A stretch of 64,000 nucleotides of DNA from Thiotrichales bacterium (GTDB lineage Bacteria > Pseudomonadota > Gammaproteobacteria > Thiomicrospirales > Thiomicrospiraceae), in contig JAFGUG010000045.1 in NCBI GenBank assembly GCA_016938655.1, positions 62,001 to 126,000 on the forward strand. The letters are read 5' to 3'. The translations under genes were made by a program, and so were the position numbers. The notes under the pieces are model-generated. The model made no database searches and was not told the origin of the DNA. It was given only the letters and a program-made list of their open reading frames with translations. Below are positions 27,347 through 36,993 of this stretch, in pieces (positions within the stretch are counted from its first letter, which is position 1; each line of letters begins with the position of its first letter).

Positions 27347-28246
27347 TTATGAAAGGGATAGATGTTTGTTTTTTTTAAAAAGGTGAACCAATCCGACAGC
27401 AAGGATTCCAGCTATTAAGCCAGCACTAAAGTCCATTAATAAACTGGGCATAAAATCTAATAAGTGGTGAATGGCTGCAATATTGTGAACAAACATACCA
27501 CCGCCAACCAGTAACATTGCAACGGTACCAATAAAAGTCAGTAAGCGAATCAGTTTTGGTAAAGAGGCGACCAAAGCGACCCCTGTAAAATGGACGGCCT
27601 TTGAAAACAAGCCTGGTTTATTAAGAGCATGTTTTTGTAAACGAAACCCCGTATCATCCATCCGTATCATTAACGCCACTAAACCGTAAACAGCAACCGT
27701 GGCGATGAATGCAATTAAGCTCACCACCATGACCTGAATTAAAAATGACTGTTCAATAACGGTTTCTAATGCAATGACAATAATCTCTATCGATAGAATA
27801 AAGTCCGTACGTATGGCATTTTTAATTTTGGCGGCTTCAAGTTCAACGAGGTTGTTTGGTTCGGTGATGCTTAACGCAATCGGAGCCTCTATCTTCAACG
27901 GTTTATGAGTAAAGCGATGTCGCCACTCTAATATCTTTTCTGCGCCTTCATAGCTTAGGTAGATTCCACCTAATAACAGAATGGGAACAATTAACCAAGG
28001 TGCATAGGCGCTGAGCAAAAAAGCCAGCGGTAGGATGATGATTTTATTTAACAAAGCCCCTTTTGCAACTGCCCAAATAACAGGCAACTCACGAGAGGCG
28101 TGAAACCCCGTTGCTTTTTCAGCATTTACGGCCAAATCATCCCCAAGCAGGCCTGCTGTTTTTTTAGCCGCGATTTTACTCATGGCTGCGGTATCGTCCA
28201 TCAATAGAGCGATGTCATCAAGAATGGTTAAAATTCCGCTGGCCAT
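27347..28246 (-). CDS. DUF808 family inner-membrane protein (YedI-like)
   Basis: Conserved membrane protein of unknown function. MASGILTILDDIALLMDD and AKKTAGLLGDDLAVNAEKATGF at the N-terminus, then the ILLLGGIYLSYEGAEKI segment, are characteristic of DUF808. It has 299 residues and about five to six helices. A perfect iterated palindrome (28146-28157) encodes TAGLLGDD. Monocistronic. Confidence 0.9.
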   Translation of the reverse strand: MASGILTILDDIALLMDDTAAMSKIAAKKTAGLLGDDLAVNAEKATGFHASRELPVIWAVAKGALLNKIIILPLAFLLSAYAPWLIVPILLLGGIYLSYEGAEKILEWRHRFTHKPLKIEAPIALSITEPNNLVELEAAKIKNAIRTDFILSIEIIVIALETVIEQSFLIQVMVVSLIAFIATVAVYGLVALMIRMDDTGFRLQKHALNKPGLFSKAVHFTGVALVASLPKLIRLLTFIGTVAMLLVGGGMFVHNIAAIHHLLDFMPSLLMDFSAGLIAGILAVGLVHLFKKNKHLSLS

Positions 28247-28428
28247 TTATTTTCCAAATTTATTGAACATAAGCGTTCAATATAAATGAACGGGTTCTTT
28301 TTTATACGGCTATTTTATAAATAGTGAACTTTAATTAGGCTTTGAATACATCGAGTCAGAAGGGAGTTGGAATGAGTAAAGTTCATACCGGCTAAGGCGC
28401 GGCGAGTTCTATAAAAGCCGATTATAGG

Positions 28429-28475
28429 CCTGCCAACATCAGACATAAGGTAAGCTTTGAAATTGTGTTGGCAGG
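28429..28475. repeat. Inverted repeat downstream of the metH-tail copy
   Basis: CCTGCCAACA (28429-28438) and TGTTGGCAGG (28466-28475) are perfect 10-base arms 27 bp apart. The left arm continues an AGGCCTGCC, a partial copy of the iterated palindrome. It stands just beyond the duplicated metH end and may be the original transcription-end hairpin of metH. Confidence 0.65.
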
Positions 28476-28484
28476 GGGTTGCTT

Positions 28485-28511
28485 TTAGTTCGCAAAATCT
28501 TCAGGGTCGTA
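28485..28511 (-). repeat. Near-exact copy of the metH 3' end
   Basis: These 27 bases match 29305-29331, the last nine codons of metH including the stop, with a single mismatch (28503 versus 29323). Weaker similarity continues for about 35 more bases into the end of the PEP-CTERM reading frame. The two copies bracket the PEP-CTERM gene. Confidence 0.85.
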
Positions 28512-28519
28512 TTATTAAG

Positions 28520-29122
28520 TTAGGCACTAACCGAATTTTTGGCTTTTCGACGAGTAGTTACAAAGCCTAATATCGCTAAACCACCTATAAACAAAAACAT
28601 ATTGGAAGGTTCGGGTACGGCTGAAACGGGTCCGGTGATCGCAAAACTACCTCTAGCTTGCCCCAATATATTGTTATCTTCATCTCTTATGCTTGTGTAC
28701 CAAAAGGGATTATCGCTTCCCAGTACAGAAGCTTTAAAAATGGAAGGAAGGCTCTTTTCATTAGAGGCTTGGAAAAAAACATCATTAAACAATTCGTCGT
28801 TGTAGGTAAAGGGCGTAGTGGTTGTTTTTTCGGTGTCGTTCCAAAATTTAGCCGCTTGTATTGCTGTCCAATAGCTTGAACTAGAGCCTAAATTTTGTCC
28901 ATTTAACATAAATTCGAAACTGGTAATGTTCATTTCTTCAGCGGTATTTTGTCCGTAACTGTCATCAACAAAAAATGTCGCAGAAACATTGTTTTCCGCG
29001 CCATTGAAAAAACCTGAAGTCGCCTCGACGGTGAATGTCGCATTGAATTCAATTATTTTCGCGTTGGCGACGGTGGAGATGGATAGAAGTGTGGCCAATA
29101 CAGTAGCCTTAAAAAGTGACAT
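28520..29122 (-). CDS. PEP-CTERM sorting-domain exported protein
   Basis: Secreted protein with an N-terminal signal peptide (MSLFKATVLATLLSISTVANA) and a C-terminal PEP-CTERM tail: VPEPSNMFLFIGGLAILGF followed by TTRRKAKN. Such tails are recognised by exosortase EpsH, and the proteins usually go to the surface or biofilm matrix. The middle (about 150 residues) is Asn/Ser/Thr/Phe-rich and not recognised. No exosortase is in this window. The last codons (KAKNSVSA) overlap sequence related to the end of metH, so the current stop may derive from the duplicated metH tail. Confidence 0.88.
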   Translation of the reverse strand: MSLFKATVLATLLSISTVANAKIIEFNATFTVEATSGFFNGAENNVSATFFVDDSYGQNTAEEMNITSFEFMLNGQNLGSSSSYWTAIQAAKFWNDTEKTTTTPFTYNDELFNDVFFQASNEKSLPSIFKASVLGSDNPFWYTSIRDEDNNILGQARGSFAITGPVSAVPEPSNMFLFIGGLAILGFVTTRRKAKNSVSA

Positions 29123-29247
29123 ATAAAACCCTTGTTTAATGAGGTATTGAAAAAAATAATAGTATGAATTATATATAGGGTACGTATTTTTTCAATAAAA
29201 ATGAATGGAATAGAGTGTTTTAATTTTGGAGGGGGCTTATTCTAAAA

Positions 29248-29282
29248 AAACCATAGATTCTGTGAATTCGAATCTATGGTTT
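29248..29282 (-). terminator. Rho-independent terminator after metH
   Basis: AAACCATAGATTC and GAATCTATGGTTT form a perfect 13-bp stem with a 9-base loop. On the minus strand it ends in a T-run. It lies 22 bp after the metH stop. Confidence 0.88.
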
Positions 29283-29304
29283 GTTGAAGGGGTTGTTAGT
29301 TGAC

Positions 29305-32300
29305 TTAGTTCGCAAAATCTTCTGGGTCGTAACCTAGGTTTGGTGCTAGCCACGTTTCGGCTTTTTCAATGCTCCAACCTTTGCGTTTTGCATAGTCCTC
29401 AACTTGGTCACGGCCTAACGAACCAACACCAAAGTAGCGTGACTCTGGGTGGGCAAAGTAGGTTCCTGATACCGCCGCGGTTGGATACATCGCATAACTA
29501 GAGGTAATCTCTAAGCCAATTTTTTCATCTGGCTTAATCAGTTCCCAAAGCGTGCCTTTCTCAGTGTGGTCAGGGCAGGCAGGGTAGCCAGCGGCAGGAC
29601 GAATGCCTTGGTAACGTTCACGAATCAGATCTTCGTTATCTAGGGCTTCTTCTGGCGCATACCCCCAGTCCTCTTTACGCACAATCTCATGCAAGGTTTC
29701 GGCAAACGCTTCTGCAAAACGGTCCGCCAGTGCTTTAATCATAATGGAGTTGTAGTCATCATGATTGGCTTCAAAACGATCGGTGTGTTCATCAATGCCA
29801 ATCCCTGCGGTTACCGCGAAGACACCTATGTAGTCTTCTACACCAGACTCTTTAGAGGCGACAAAGTCGGATAAACAGTTGTTGGCGCCGCCGCGTTTTT
29901 TCTCGGCCTGTTGACGAATGTGGTGGAAGGTTTGAATGACTTCGGTTCTCGACTCATCGGCATAAACTTCAATATCATCGCCCACTCGGTTAGCCGGATA
30001 GAAGCCATAAACGGCTTTGGCGGTTAGCCATTTTTCGTCCACAATCTTTTTCAGCATGGCTTGTGCGTCGGCAAAGACTTTTCTAGCCTCTACGCCCACA
30101 ACATGATCATCAAGAATGCGCGGATACAAGCCGTGCAATTCCCATGACTGGAAGAAGGGCGACCAGTCAAAACGTTCTACCAATTTCTCTAGCGGGAAGT
30201 CCTCGAGCACTTTGGTACCTATGAATTTCGGTTTAACTGGAGTGTAATCTGACCAGGCCTGCTCAGTTAACGCTGGGTTTTCGCGCGCTTTATTGATTGG
30301 AATACGACGCACTTGTTTGGCACGGGCTTTACGCTCTTCGCGAAGCTGTTCATATTCGGTGCGGATATTTGCGGCAAACCCCGCTTTTTTGTCGGCAGAA
30401 ATTAAGCTTTGTGCCACGCCCACTGCTCGAGAAGCATCTTTAACATACACCACAGGATGATCGTATTGCGGTTCAATTTTAACCGCTGTATGTGCTTTTG
30501 AGGTGGTTGCCCCACCAATGAGAAGTGGTAAATCCATGCCACGCTCTTTCATGAGTTTGGCGACATTCACCATCTCTTCAAGTGATGGCGTAATCAGGCC
30601 AGAAAGACCGATGACATTGGCGCCTTGTTCAATGGCGGTGTCTAAGATTTTTTCAGCGGGCACCATCACGCCAAGATCGATGACTTCAAAGTTATTACAC
30701 TGCAGAACCACGCCGACAATGTTTTTACCGATATCGTGTACGTCACCCTTTACGGTGGCCATGACGATTTTACCTTGCACGCGAGTTGAGGATTTTTCAG
30801 CCAATAAAAATGGGTCAAGGTAGGCCACGGCACGTTTCATAACACGCGCCGATTTGACCACTTGCGGTAGGAACATTTTACCCGAGCCAAACAGGTCGCC
30901 GACCACGTTCATGCCGTCCATTAAGGGGCCTTCAATGACGTTAATCGGCGCACCTAATTTAACGCGGGCTTCTTCGGTGTCTTCTTCAATAAAATCCGTA
31001 ATCCCTTTTACCAAGGCGTGTTCTAGGCGTTTTTCAACCTCCGCTTCACGCCAGCTTAAGTCACTTTCGCGACCCGCGGTTGAGCCGTCACCACGGAACT
31101 CAGAGGCCACATCCAACAAACGCTCTCCGGCTTCTGGGTCGGTGTTGTGGATGACGTCTTCGACCGCTAAACGCAGTTTTTCTGGCAGGTCGTCGTAAAT
31201 CGCCATTTGTCCGGCGTTGACAATCCCCATATCCATACCTTCACGAATAGCGTGGTACAAAAAGACGGAGTGAATGGCTTCACGAACCGGGTTGTTTCCA
31301 CGGAACGAGAAGGAGACGTTAGAGACACCGCCCGAAATTTTAGCGTAAGGCAGGTTGGCTTTAATCCAAGTGACGGCGTTAATAAAGTCTGCGCCATAAT
31401 TGTTGTGCTCTTCAATCCCCGTAGCCACCGCAAAGATGTTCGGATCAAAGATAATGTCTTGCGGTAAGAAACCTACTTTTTGCGTTAAGACGTCATAAGA
31501 ACGTTTACAAATTTCGATTTTACGCTCAAGCGTGTCCGCTTGACCGTCTTCATCAAATGCCATAATAATCGCCGCTGCACCGTATTTTTTTACCAGTGTG
31601 GCGTGCTTGATAAAGGCTTCTTCGCCCTCTTTAAGCGAGATTGAGTTAACGATCCCTTTACCTTGAATACATTTCAGACCCGCTTCAATGACTTCAAATT
31701 TAGAGGAGTCAATCATAATCGGTACACGTGACGCTTCCGGCTCTGAAGCCAGTAAGTTCAGGAAGCGAACCATACAGGCTTTGGCATCCAGCATCCCTTC
31801 ATCCATGTTTACATCGATAATTTGCGCGCCATCTTCTACCTGTTTAACGGCAATATCAATGGCATCGTCGTAGTTCTCTTCAATGATTAAACGTTTAAAC
31901 AGGGCAGAACCGGTGACGTTGTTACGTTCACCGACGTTCACAAATAGCGTGCTTTCATCAATGTTCAACGGTTCCAAGCCCGATAAACGGCACGCGGGTT
32001 TTACGTCAGGGAGTTTGCGGGCAGGGTGCGCTAAAGCGGCTTCGGCCATGGCGTTAACATGCGCCGGGGTGGTTCCACAACAACCCCCTATAATGTTAAT
32101 CCAACCACGTTTTGCCCAAACCGCGATCTCTTCCGCCATCTCTTCAGGGGATTCATCATATTCACCAAACTCATTTGGCAGGCCTGCATTGGGGTGAATG
32201 GACACATAAGTTTCACAAACGCGACTTAACTCTTCTACGTAGGGACGCAATTCGTGCGGCCCTAAGGCGCAGTTAAGACCAACGGAAAGCGGTTCTGCGT

Positions 32301-33015
32301 GCGCAATCGCGTTATAAAAGGCTTCGGTGGTTTGCCCTGAGAGCGTGCGACCAGAGGCGTCGGTAATGGTGCCCGAAAGCATAATCGGCACTTCATACCC
32401 CACTTCGTCTTCCACCTCTTTAACCGCAAAAATCGCCGCTTTGGCGTTAAGTGTGTCAAAGACCGTTTCAATTAAGATGGTATCCACACCGCCTTCAAGT
32501 AAGGCGTGCGTGGCTTGTTTGTATGCGCCTACTAATTCGTCAAACGAGGTGTTGCGGTAGCCGGGGTCGTTGACGTCCGGTGAAATGGACGCGGTGCGGT
32601 TGGTTGGCCCTAGAACCCCCGCCACATAACGCGGTTTACCATCTTCTTGTTCGGCAATATCACACGCTTCACGCGCGACTTTGGCAGCCGCTAAGTTGAT
32701 ATCTACAACGTGCGCTTGCATATCGTAGTCGGCCTGCGCAATGGTGGTGGCGTTAAATGAGTTGGTTTCGAGAATGTCCGCACCTTGTCGCAAAAACGAT
32801 AGGTGAATTTCACGGATGACGTCCGGTTTGGTCATCACCAAAATATCGTTATTGCCTTTGATGTCCATGTGGTAGTCAATGAACTGTGTGCCACGAAAGT
32901 CTTCTTCGCTTAGATTCAGGTTTTGAATCATGGTGCCCATCGCACCATCTAATACGACAACGCGTTCTTTAAGGAGGGATTTAAGGTGTTGAAGACGTTC
33001 TGTGCGACTGCTCAT
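29305..33015 (-). CDS. metH: Cobalamin-dependent methionine synthase
   Basis: Transfers methyl from methyltetrahydrofolate to homocysteine through cobalamin. All four modules are present: the homocysteine domain with zinc cysteines [11 protein letters not shown] near residue 310, the pterin-binding domain ([23 protein letters not shown]-type segment), the B12 domain with [14 protein letters not shown] near residue 760, and the C-terminal AdoMet reactivation domain ([17 protein letters not shown]). The open frame extends to 33162, but ATG 33015 is chosen since the product then begins [11 protein letters not shown] like other MetH (1236 residues) and GGAAACC precedes it. Palindrome cores lie at 30254 and 32180. 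No cobalamin riboswitch was identified upstream. Confidence 0.97.
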   Translation of the reverse strand: MSSRTERLQHLKSLLKERVVVLDGAMGTMIQNLNLSEEDFRGTQFIDYHMDIKGNNDILVMTKPDVIREIHLSFLRQGADILETNSFNATTIAQADYDMQAHVVDINLAAAKVAREACDIAEQEDGKPRYVAGVLGPTNRTASISPDVNDPGYRNTSFDELVGAYKQATHALLEGGVDTILIETVFDTLNAKAAIFAVKEVEDEVGYEVPIMLSGTITDASGRTLSGQTTEAFYNAIAHAEPLSVGLNCALGPHELRPYVEELSRVCETYVSIHPNAGLPNEFGEYDESPEEMAEEIAVWAKRGWINIIGGCCGTTPAHVNAMAEAALAHPARKLPDVKPACRLSGLEPLNIDESTLFVNVGERNNVTGSALFKRLIIEENYDDAIDIAVKQVEDGAQIIDVNMDEGMLDAKACMVRFLNLLASEPEASRVPIMIDSSKFEVIEAGLKCIQGKGIVNSISLKEGEEAFIKHATLVKKYGAAAIIMAFDEDGQADTLERKIEICKRSYDVLTQKVGFLPQDIIFDPNIFAVATGIEEHNNYGADFINAVTWIKANLPYAKISGGVSNVSFSFRGNNPVREAIHSVFLYHAIREGMDMGIVNAGQMAIYDDLPEKLRLAVEDVIHNTDPEAGERLLDVASEFRGDGSTAGRESDLSWREAEVEKRLEHALVKGITDFIEEDTEEARVKLGAPINVIEGPLMDGMNVVGDLFGSGKMFLPQVVKSARVMKRAVAYLDPFLLAEKSSTRVQGKIVMATVKGDVHDIGKNIVGVVLQCNNFEVIDLGVMVPAEKILDTAIEQGANVIGLSGLITPSLEEMVNVAKLMKERGMDLPLLIGGATTSKAHTAVKIEPQYDHPVVYVKDASRAVGVAQSLISADKKAGFAANIRTEYEQLREERKARAKQVRRIPINKARENPALTEQAWSDYTPVKPKFIGTKVLEDFPLEKLVERFDWSPFFQSWELHGLYPRILDDHVVGVEARKVFADAQAMLKKIVDEKWLTAKAVYGFYPANRVGDDIEVYADESRTEVIQTFHHIRQQAEKKRGGANNCLSDFVASKESGVEDYIGVFAVTAGIGIDEHTDRFEANHDDYNSIMIKALADRFAEAFAETLHEIVRKEDWGYAPEEALDNEDLIRERYQGIRPAAGYPACPDHTEKGTLWELIKPDEKIGLEITSSYAMYPTAAVSGTYFAHPESRYFGVGSLGRDQVEDYAKRKGWSIEKAETWLAPNLGYDPEDFAN

Positions 33016-33248
33016 TAAGGTTTCCAAATAACGAATTAAGGGGTTTAAAATTTTAGCTAGCCATTTTAACCGATTTGAAGTGTAATCACTATCAATTGCG
33101 GTTATCGATTTTGAGTTTATAACCCTATTTATGGCCAGGTAAACGCTTGAAATGTCATGCATTTAGTTTGTGTTTTGTCATACGGTTATTGAACAAGCAG
33201 CACGTAAATACACTATAATCACCAGAAATTAATTGAGGAATATCAACG

Positions 33249-34154
33249 ATGATGCGTGCTTACCAGTCTATTGCCTTGGTTGCTTTGTTGGGCAGCTATT
33301 CACTTCATGCGCAAGCCGGTGAGTTTGCTTTTGGATCGGGTACTTTAAATATTCAGGGAGGCCTGTTGGGTTTAGAAACAGAGATTAATGCCCCTGTGAC
33401 GACTTATACGGTCAAGGAGCATCATGCCGATATTTTTTCAAGTAACTGGTTTTACAACTACCAAATAGCCTATTATTCAGCGCCTAATTTATCTTCAGCA
33501 GGTGGAACCACCGTTACAAGTTTTGGAACAGATTCATTACTCTCATCCATTGACTATGAGTTTGCTGGTTTTGATGGCCAAGTAACGTTAGGCTACGATG
33601 TTTATAAACGCGGACCTTTTGATTATGTTGGTTTTGGGGTTTCGTTAGGAATTGCGACTCCGTACTTAAAAAACAGTGAAGAAGCGGCCGATGATGATGG
33701 CGAAGATAGCGGTGATTCTGATGGCTCAACTGGGGGCGATACCGGCTCGGTCACCGATGTGATTGCTTCCACAACCGAGCTGTTTGGTTATAAGGTTGGC
33801 CCAAAAATCATGGTGAGTAAAAGTTTTGGTGAGTATGCGTCGCTCTTCGCAGAAGCCAGTTATGCTTGGCAAACTATGAACGTGAGCAATAGCGCAATTG
33901 ATTTGGATACCACGGTCAACGGCACCTATTTTTCATATGGCATCGGAATGCGTTATCAACCTATTTCAACTAAAACAAAGATCGGCTTTATTACCTTAGA
34001 GCCTGCTCTGTACATGACCTTTGGAGTGAATTATGCACGGCTATTGTTGGACGATTTGCAAGTGGATTTAAGTGGCAACAACTTTGCCCTTGAAGATTCA
34101 AAATTGGATATGTCATCCACAACGCTGTATCTAGGGCTGGGCTACGCGTTTTAA
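33249..34154 (+). CDS. Outer-membrane beta-barrel protein of unknown function
   Basis: A signal peptide (MMRAYQSIALVALLGSYSLHAQAGE) is followed by alternating hydrophobic strands, and the protein ends YLGLGYAF; a terminal Phe is typical of BAM-inserted barrels. A Asp/Ser/Gly-rich loop near residues 141-168 (EAADDDGEDSGDSDGSTGG) is probably an exposed extracellular or calcium-binding-like loop. No specific family was recognised. GAGGAA lies 10 bases before the first of two adjacent ATG codons. It is divergent from metH and is followed by its own terminator. Confidence 0.85.
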   Translation: MMRAYQSIALVALLGSYSLHAQAGEFAFGSGTLNIQGGLLGLETEINAPVTTYTVKEHHADIFSSNWFYNYQIAYYSAPNLSSAGGTTVTSFGTDSLLSSIDYEFAGFDGQVTLGYDVYKRGPFDYVGFGVSLGIATPYLKNSEEAADDDGEDSGDSDGSTGGDTGSVTDVIASTTELFGYKVGPKIMVSKSFGEYASLFAEASYAWQTMNVSNSAIDLDTTVNGTYFSYGIGMRYQPISTKTKIGFITLEPALYMTFGVNYARLLLDDLQVDLSGNNFALEDSKLDMSSTTLYLGLGYAF

Positions 34155-34201
34155 TTTTTGCGCACTCTCTTTTACCGATTTTCCGTGGGGTTAAAATTTT
34201 T

Positions 34202-34230
34202 AAGACCTCTGCATTCAGCAGGGGTCTTTT
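34202..34230 (+). terminator. Terminator after the outer-membrane protein gene
   Basis: AAGACC-TCTGC pairs with GCAGG-GGTCTT (one T-G pair) around ATTCA and is followed by TTTT. Confidence 0.8.
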
Positions 34231-34232
34231 AG

Positions 34233-34238
34233 TATAAT
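34233..34238 (+). promoter_or_regulatory. Possible -10 for trmA
   Basis: Perfect TATAAT 80 bp before the trmA start, directly after the preceding terminator. No good -35 is visible. Confidence 0.3.
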
Positions 34239-34317
34239 TAGAAGATTATGTTAACCCCTTGCAGGTATAACTCGCAGTTAGGTGAGTTCAGCCGCTTAAT
34301 AATTGAGTTAAACCTTC

Positions 34318-35433
34318 ATGCTCTGTCAAGTCTTTCCAGAAAACTATGCCGCTCAACTGGCGGACAAAGTCGCCCGCCTTCAAAGTTTAATTGCCGAAAC
34401 CCCAAATTTACAAGTATTTGAGTCGCCGGATTCACACTATCGTGCACGAGCTGAATTTCGTATTTGGCATGAAGGCGATGAGAGCGACTACATCATGTTT
34501 AACAGTGAAACGCATGAAAAGGTCAAAATAAAAGCCTGCCCGATGGCGATTGAAGCGATTGACGATCTCATGCCCAAACTGATGGCAGAGATTGTTAAAA
34601 ACCCGGATTTGCGCTTTAAATTGTTTCAGGTCGATTTTTTAGCAACCCTCAGCGGTGAAATGTTGGTGACGTTGATTTATCGCAGACAAATTGCCGAAGA
34701 TGCGGCTTGGTTAGCTGCGGCGAATCAATTAAAACAGACCTTACCGATTACCCACTTAATTGGTCGTGCGCGTAAGCAAAAAATTCTGTTAGACCAAGAT
34801 TACGTCATTGAAAAGCTAGAGGTTGACGATAAAACGTTTATCTACCAGCAGATTGAGAACAGCTTTACGCAGCCAAACGCCCAAGTCGCTCAAAAAATGC
34901 TCGGCTGGGCGCGTCAGATGTGTGACAAACACATTGAACCTACCGCGGATTTAATTGAGTTGTATTGCGGTAACGGTAATTTTTCAATTGCCTTAGCCGA
35001 TAAATTTCGTCGAGTGTTAGCTACCGAAATTTCCAAAACCTCGGTCCATTCGGCGCAATTTAATATTGCCGAAAACGGCGTGCAAAATCTAAAAATTATT
35101 AAGTTGGCCGCGGAAGAGATTTCGCAAGCGTTGCAAGGCACACGAGAATTTACCCGTCTAAAAGAGGTTGACTTAAACGCCTACGATTTTAAAACGATTT
35201 TTGTCGACCCACCGCGTTCTGGGCTGGACGATTTAACGCGCAAAATGGTCACCGAGTTTGACAATATTCTGTACATCTCCTGTCACCCAGAAACCCTCGC
35301 GTTTGACTTAGAGTCGATTAAGCAAACCCACGAAGTGATTGAAACCGCGCTGTTTGATCAGTTTCCGTATACCCATCACATTGAAAGCGGTGTGTTTTTA
35401 CAGCGCAAATCTAACCTTGGAGAAACCGCATGA
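34318..35433 (+). CDS. trmA: tRNA (uracil-54-C5)-methyltransferase
   Basis: Makes ribothymidine-54 in tRNA (and 341 in tmRNA) using AdoMet. [21 protein letters not shown] at the N-terminus is TrmA-specific; AdoMet motifs include [17 protein letters not shown] near residue 211; [10 protein letters not shown] and the nucleophile Cys in [12 protein letters not shown] lie near residues 299 and 325. Length 371 is typical. It overlaps the TSUP permease by 4 bp. Confidence 0.96.
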   Translation: MLCQVFPENYAAQLADKVARLQSLIAETPNLQVFESPDSHYRARAEFRIWHEGDESDYIMFNSETHEKVKIKACPMAIEAIDDLMPKLMAEIVKNPDLRFKLFQVDFLATLSGEMLVTLIYRRQIAEDAAWLAAANQLKQTLPITHLIGRARKQKILLDQDYVIEKLEVDDKTFIYQQIENSFTQPNAQVAQKMLGWARQMCDKHIEPTADLIELYCGNGNFSIALADKFRRVLATEISKTSVHSAQFNIAENGVQNLKIIKLAAEEISQALQGTREFTRLKEVDLNAYDFKTIFVDPPRSGLDDLTRKMVTEFDNILYISCHPETLAFDLESIKQTHEVIETALFDQFPYTHHIESGVFLQRKSNLGETA

Positions 35434-36194
35434 TTTTCGCTTGGATTGGCGCGCTGTTTATTGGTGTTACCTTAGGCTTACTCGGTTCGGGTGGCTCAAT
35501 CTTAACCGTACCCGTTTTAACCTATTTAGTGGGACAAGAGACCAAGGTCGCCATTGCCGGCTCGTTAATGATTGTGGCGATTATCAGTCTGTTTGCGGTC
35601 ATTCCATATGCACTGCAAAAACAGGTTAAGTGGCGTACTGTGGTCATTTTTGGTGTACCCGGGATGATGGGGGCAGGCTTGGGGGCTTGGGGGGCGCACT
35701 TTGTTAGCGACGCTGTGCAAATGCTGATTTTTACCGGGCTGCTGTTATCCGCATCGTACCTTATGTTTAAGCCGATGAAGCTCGACGCCGAAACCGAACA
35801 TGAAGAGCGAGCGATGTATAAAATTGCCATTGACGGTTTAATGGTTGGCGCCATTACCGGTTTGGTGGGGGTTGGCGGCGGCTTTTTAATTATTCCCGCC
35901 TTGGTGATTTTAGGCGGTTTATCAATGCGTTTGGCGGTGGGCACCAGTTTGGTGATTATTGCTATTAAATCCCTAGCCGGCTTTGTCGGGTATCTACCGG
36001 TTTTGGAAGCCCTTAACTTGAGTATCGACTGGCATATCATTTGGATCTTTTCAGCAATCGGTGTTGTTGGCGGTTGGTTAGGCCATAGAATCAGTGCCAA
36101 AGTGAATCAAGAAGTGCTTAAAAAAGGCTTTGCGGTGTTTTTAGTGTTAATGGGCTTGTTTATTCTCTATAAAAACTTACCAGGCCTGCTGTAA
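35430..36194 (+). CDS. TauE/SafE (TSUP) family anion permease
   Basis: Inner-membrane permease of a family that moves sulfite, sulfoacetate, taurine breakdown products and similar anions. Two internally related halves each contain a GxGGG-type loop ([19 protein letters not shown] near residue 13, [15 protein letters not shown] near residue 147). It has 254 residues and 7-8 helices. Its substrate cannot be told. The last codons (PGLL-stop) are encoded by a palindrome core (36181-36190). Coupled to trmA by overlap. Confidence 0.9.
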   Translation: MIFAWIGALFIGVTLGLLGSGGSILTVPVLTYLVGQETKVAIAGSLMIVAIISLFAVIPYALQKQVKWRTVVIFGVPGMMGAGLGAWGAHFVSDAVQMLIFTGLLLSASYLMFKPMKLDAETEHEERAMYKIAIDGLMVGAITGLVGVGGGFLIIPALVILGGLSMRLAVGTSLVIIAIKSLAGFVGYLPVLEALNLSIDWHIIWIFSAIGVVGGWLGHRISAKVNQEVLKKGFAVFLVLMGLFILYKNLPGLL

Positions 36195-36232
36195 TTTAAA
36201 TAGGTTTTTTCTCGCTTTCAGAGGTGTCATTA

Positions 36233-36898
36233 ATGCGTTTAGAGTCGGTTAATGTCGGTAAAATTCAAATCCAGCCTTGGCGTTCTGGAACACCCAGTGG
36301 ACTGCATAAACATCCGGTTGATGGTTTGATTGAAGTTGGCATGATGGGCTTGGCTGGCGATGAGCAGGCCGATACCAAAAATCACGGTGGTGCCGATAAA
36401 GCGGTGTTTGTGATGCCGATGGGCAATTATGCACGCTTTAACATTAACCGACCTTTCGGGTTTTTAGGTGAAAACCTCACCATTAGCGGTGTGGATGAAA
36501 CCCAAATAAGTGTCGGTGACCACTTGCAAATTGGCAGTGTGTTGCTTGAAGTCACGCAACCCCGCTCTCCTTGTTGGAAGCTCGGTGAGCAGGCAATCTC
36601 GTTAGATTCATGGGATTCGGCAAGTGAATTTTTGAATGTTTACTCAGATAGCGGGCGTGTTGGCTTTTATTGCCGCGTATTGCAAGAGGGGGGGGTACAA
36701 AAAGGTCACACCCTTGACTGGCGACCGATGAACGCTGAACAAGCAGGTGGCTTGTTTTCCATTCACGACTTGTATCTGGCAAGATATTATCACCGCACCG
36801 AAGCCCACTGGTCGTTGTTAAAAAAGGTGGTGAGTCATCCCGCACTCTCTGTTGCTTGGCAAACGGCCATTCAAACGTTACTCGATAATCGAAAATAG
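36233..36898 (+). CDS. MOSC domain protein (YiiM-like)
   Basis: MOSC-domain protein of the YiiM type; relatives use molybdenum cofactor to reduce N-hydroxylated base analogues. GLAGDEQADTKNHGGADKAVFV and LGENLTISGVDE are the conserved segments, and PRSPCWKLG carries the conserved cysteine that ligates molybdenum near residue 114. The ATG at 36233 is chosen because GAGG lies 6 bases before it (221 residues). Confidence 0.9.
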   Translation: MRLESVNVGKIQIQPWRSGTPSGLHKHPVDGLIEVGMMGLAGDEQADTKNHGGADKAVFVMPMGNYARFNINRPFGFLGENLTISGVDETQISVGDHLQIGSVLLEVTQPRSPCWKLGEQAISLDSWDSASEFLNVYSDSGRVGFYCRVLQEGGVQKGHTLDWRPMNAEQAGGLFSIHDLYLARYYHRTEAHWSLLKKVVSHPALSVAWQTAIQTLLDNRK

Positions 36899-36932
36899 TC
36901 TTTATCAATCAATCGGGATAGTGCAGTACAAA

Positions 36933-36960
36933 AAAACGGCCAACATGTGTTGGCCGTTTT
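36933..36960. terminator. Bidirectional terminator between the MOSC gene and the convergent membrane gene
   Basis: AAAACGGCCAACA and TGTTGGCCGTTTT are perfect 13-base arms with almost no loop; T-tracts exist on both strands. Confidence 0.85.
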
Positions 36961-36993
36961 AGTTTGCGTGATGCAATTTTTTTAGCTTTAGTG

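Noticed and set aside
33016-33162. Upstream extension of metH by 49 residues
   Set aside because: The extension has no similarity to MetH N-termini and the ATG at 33015 has both a ribosome site and the expected first residues.
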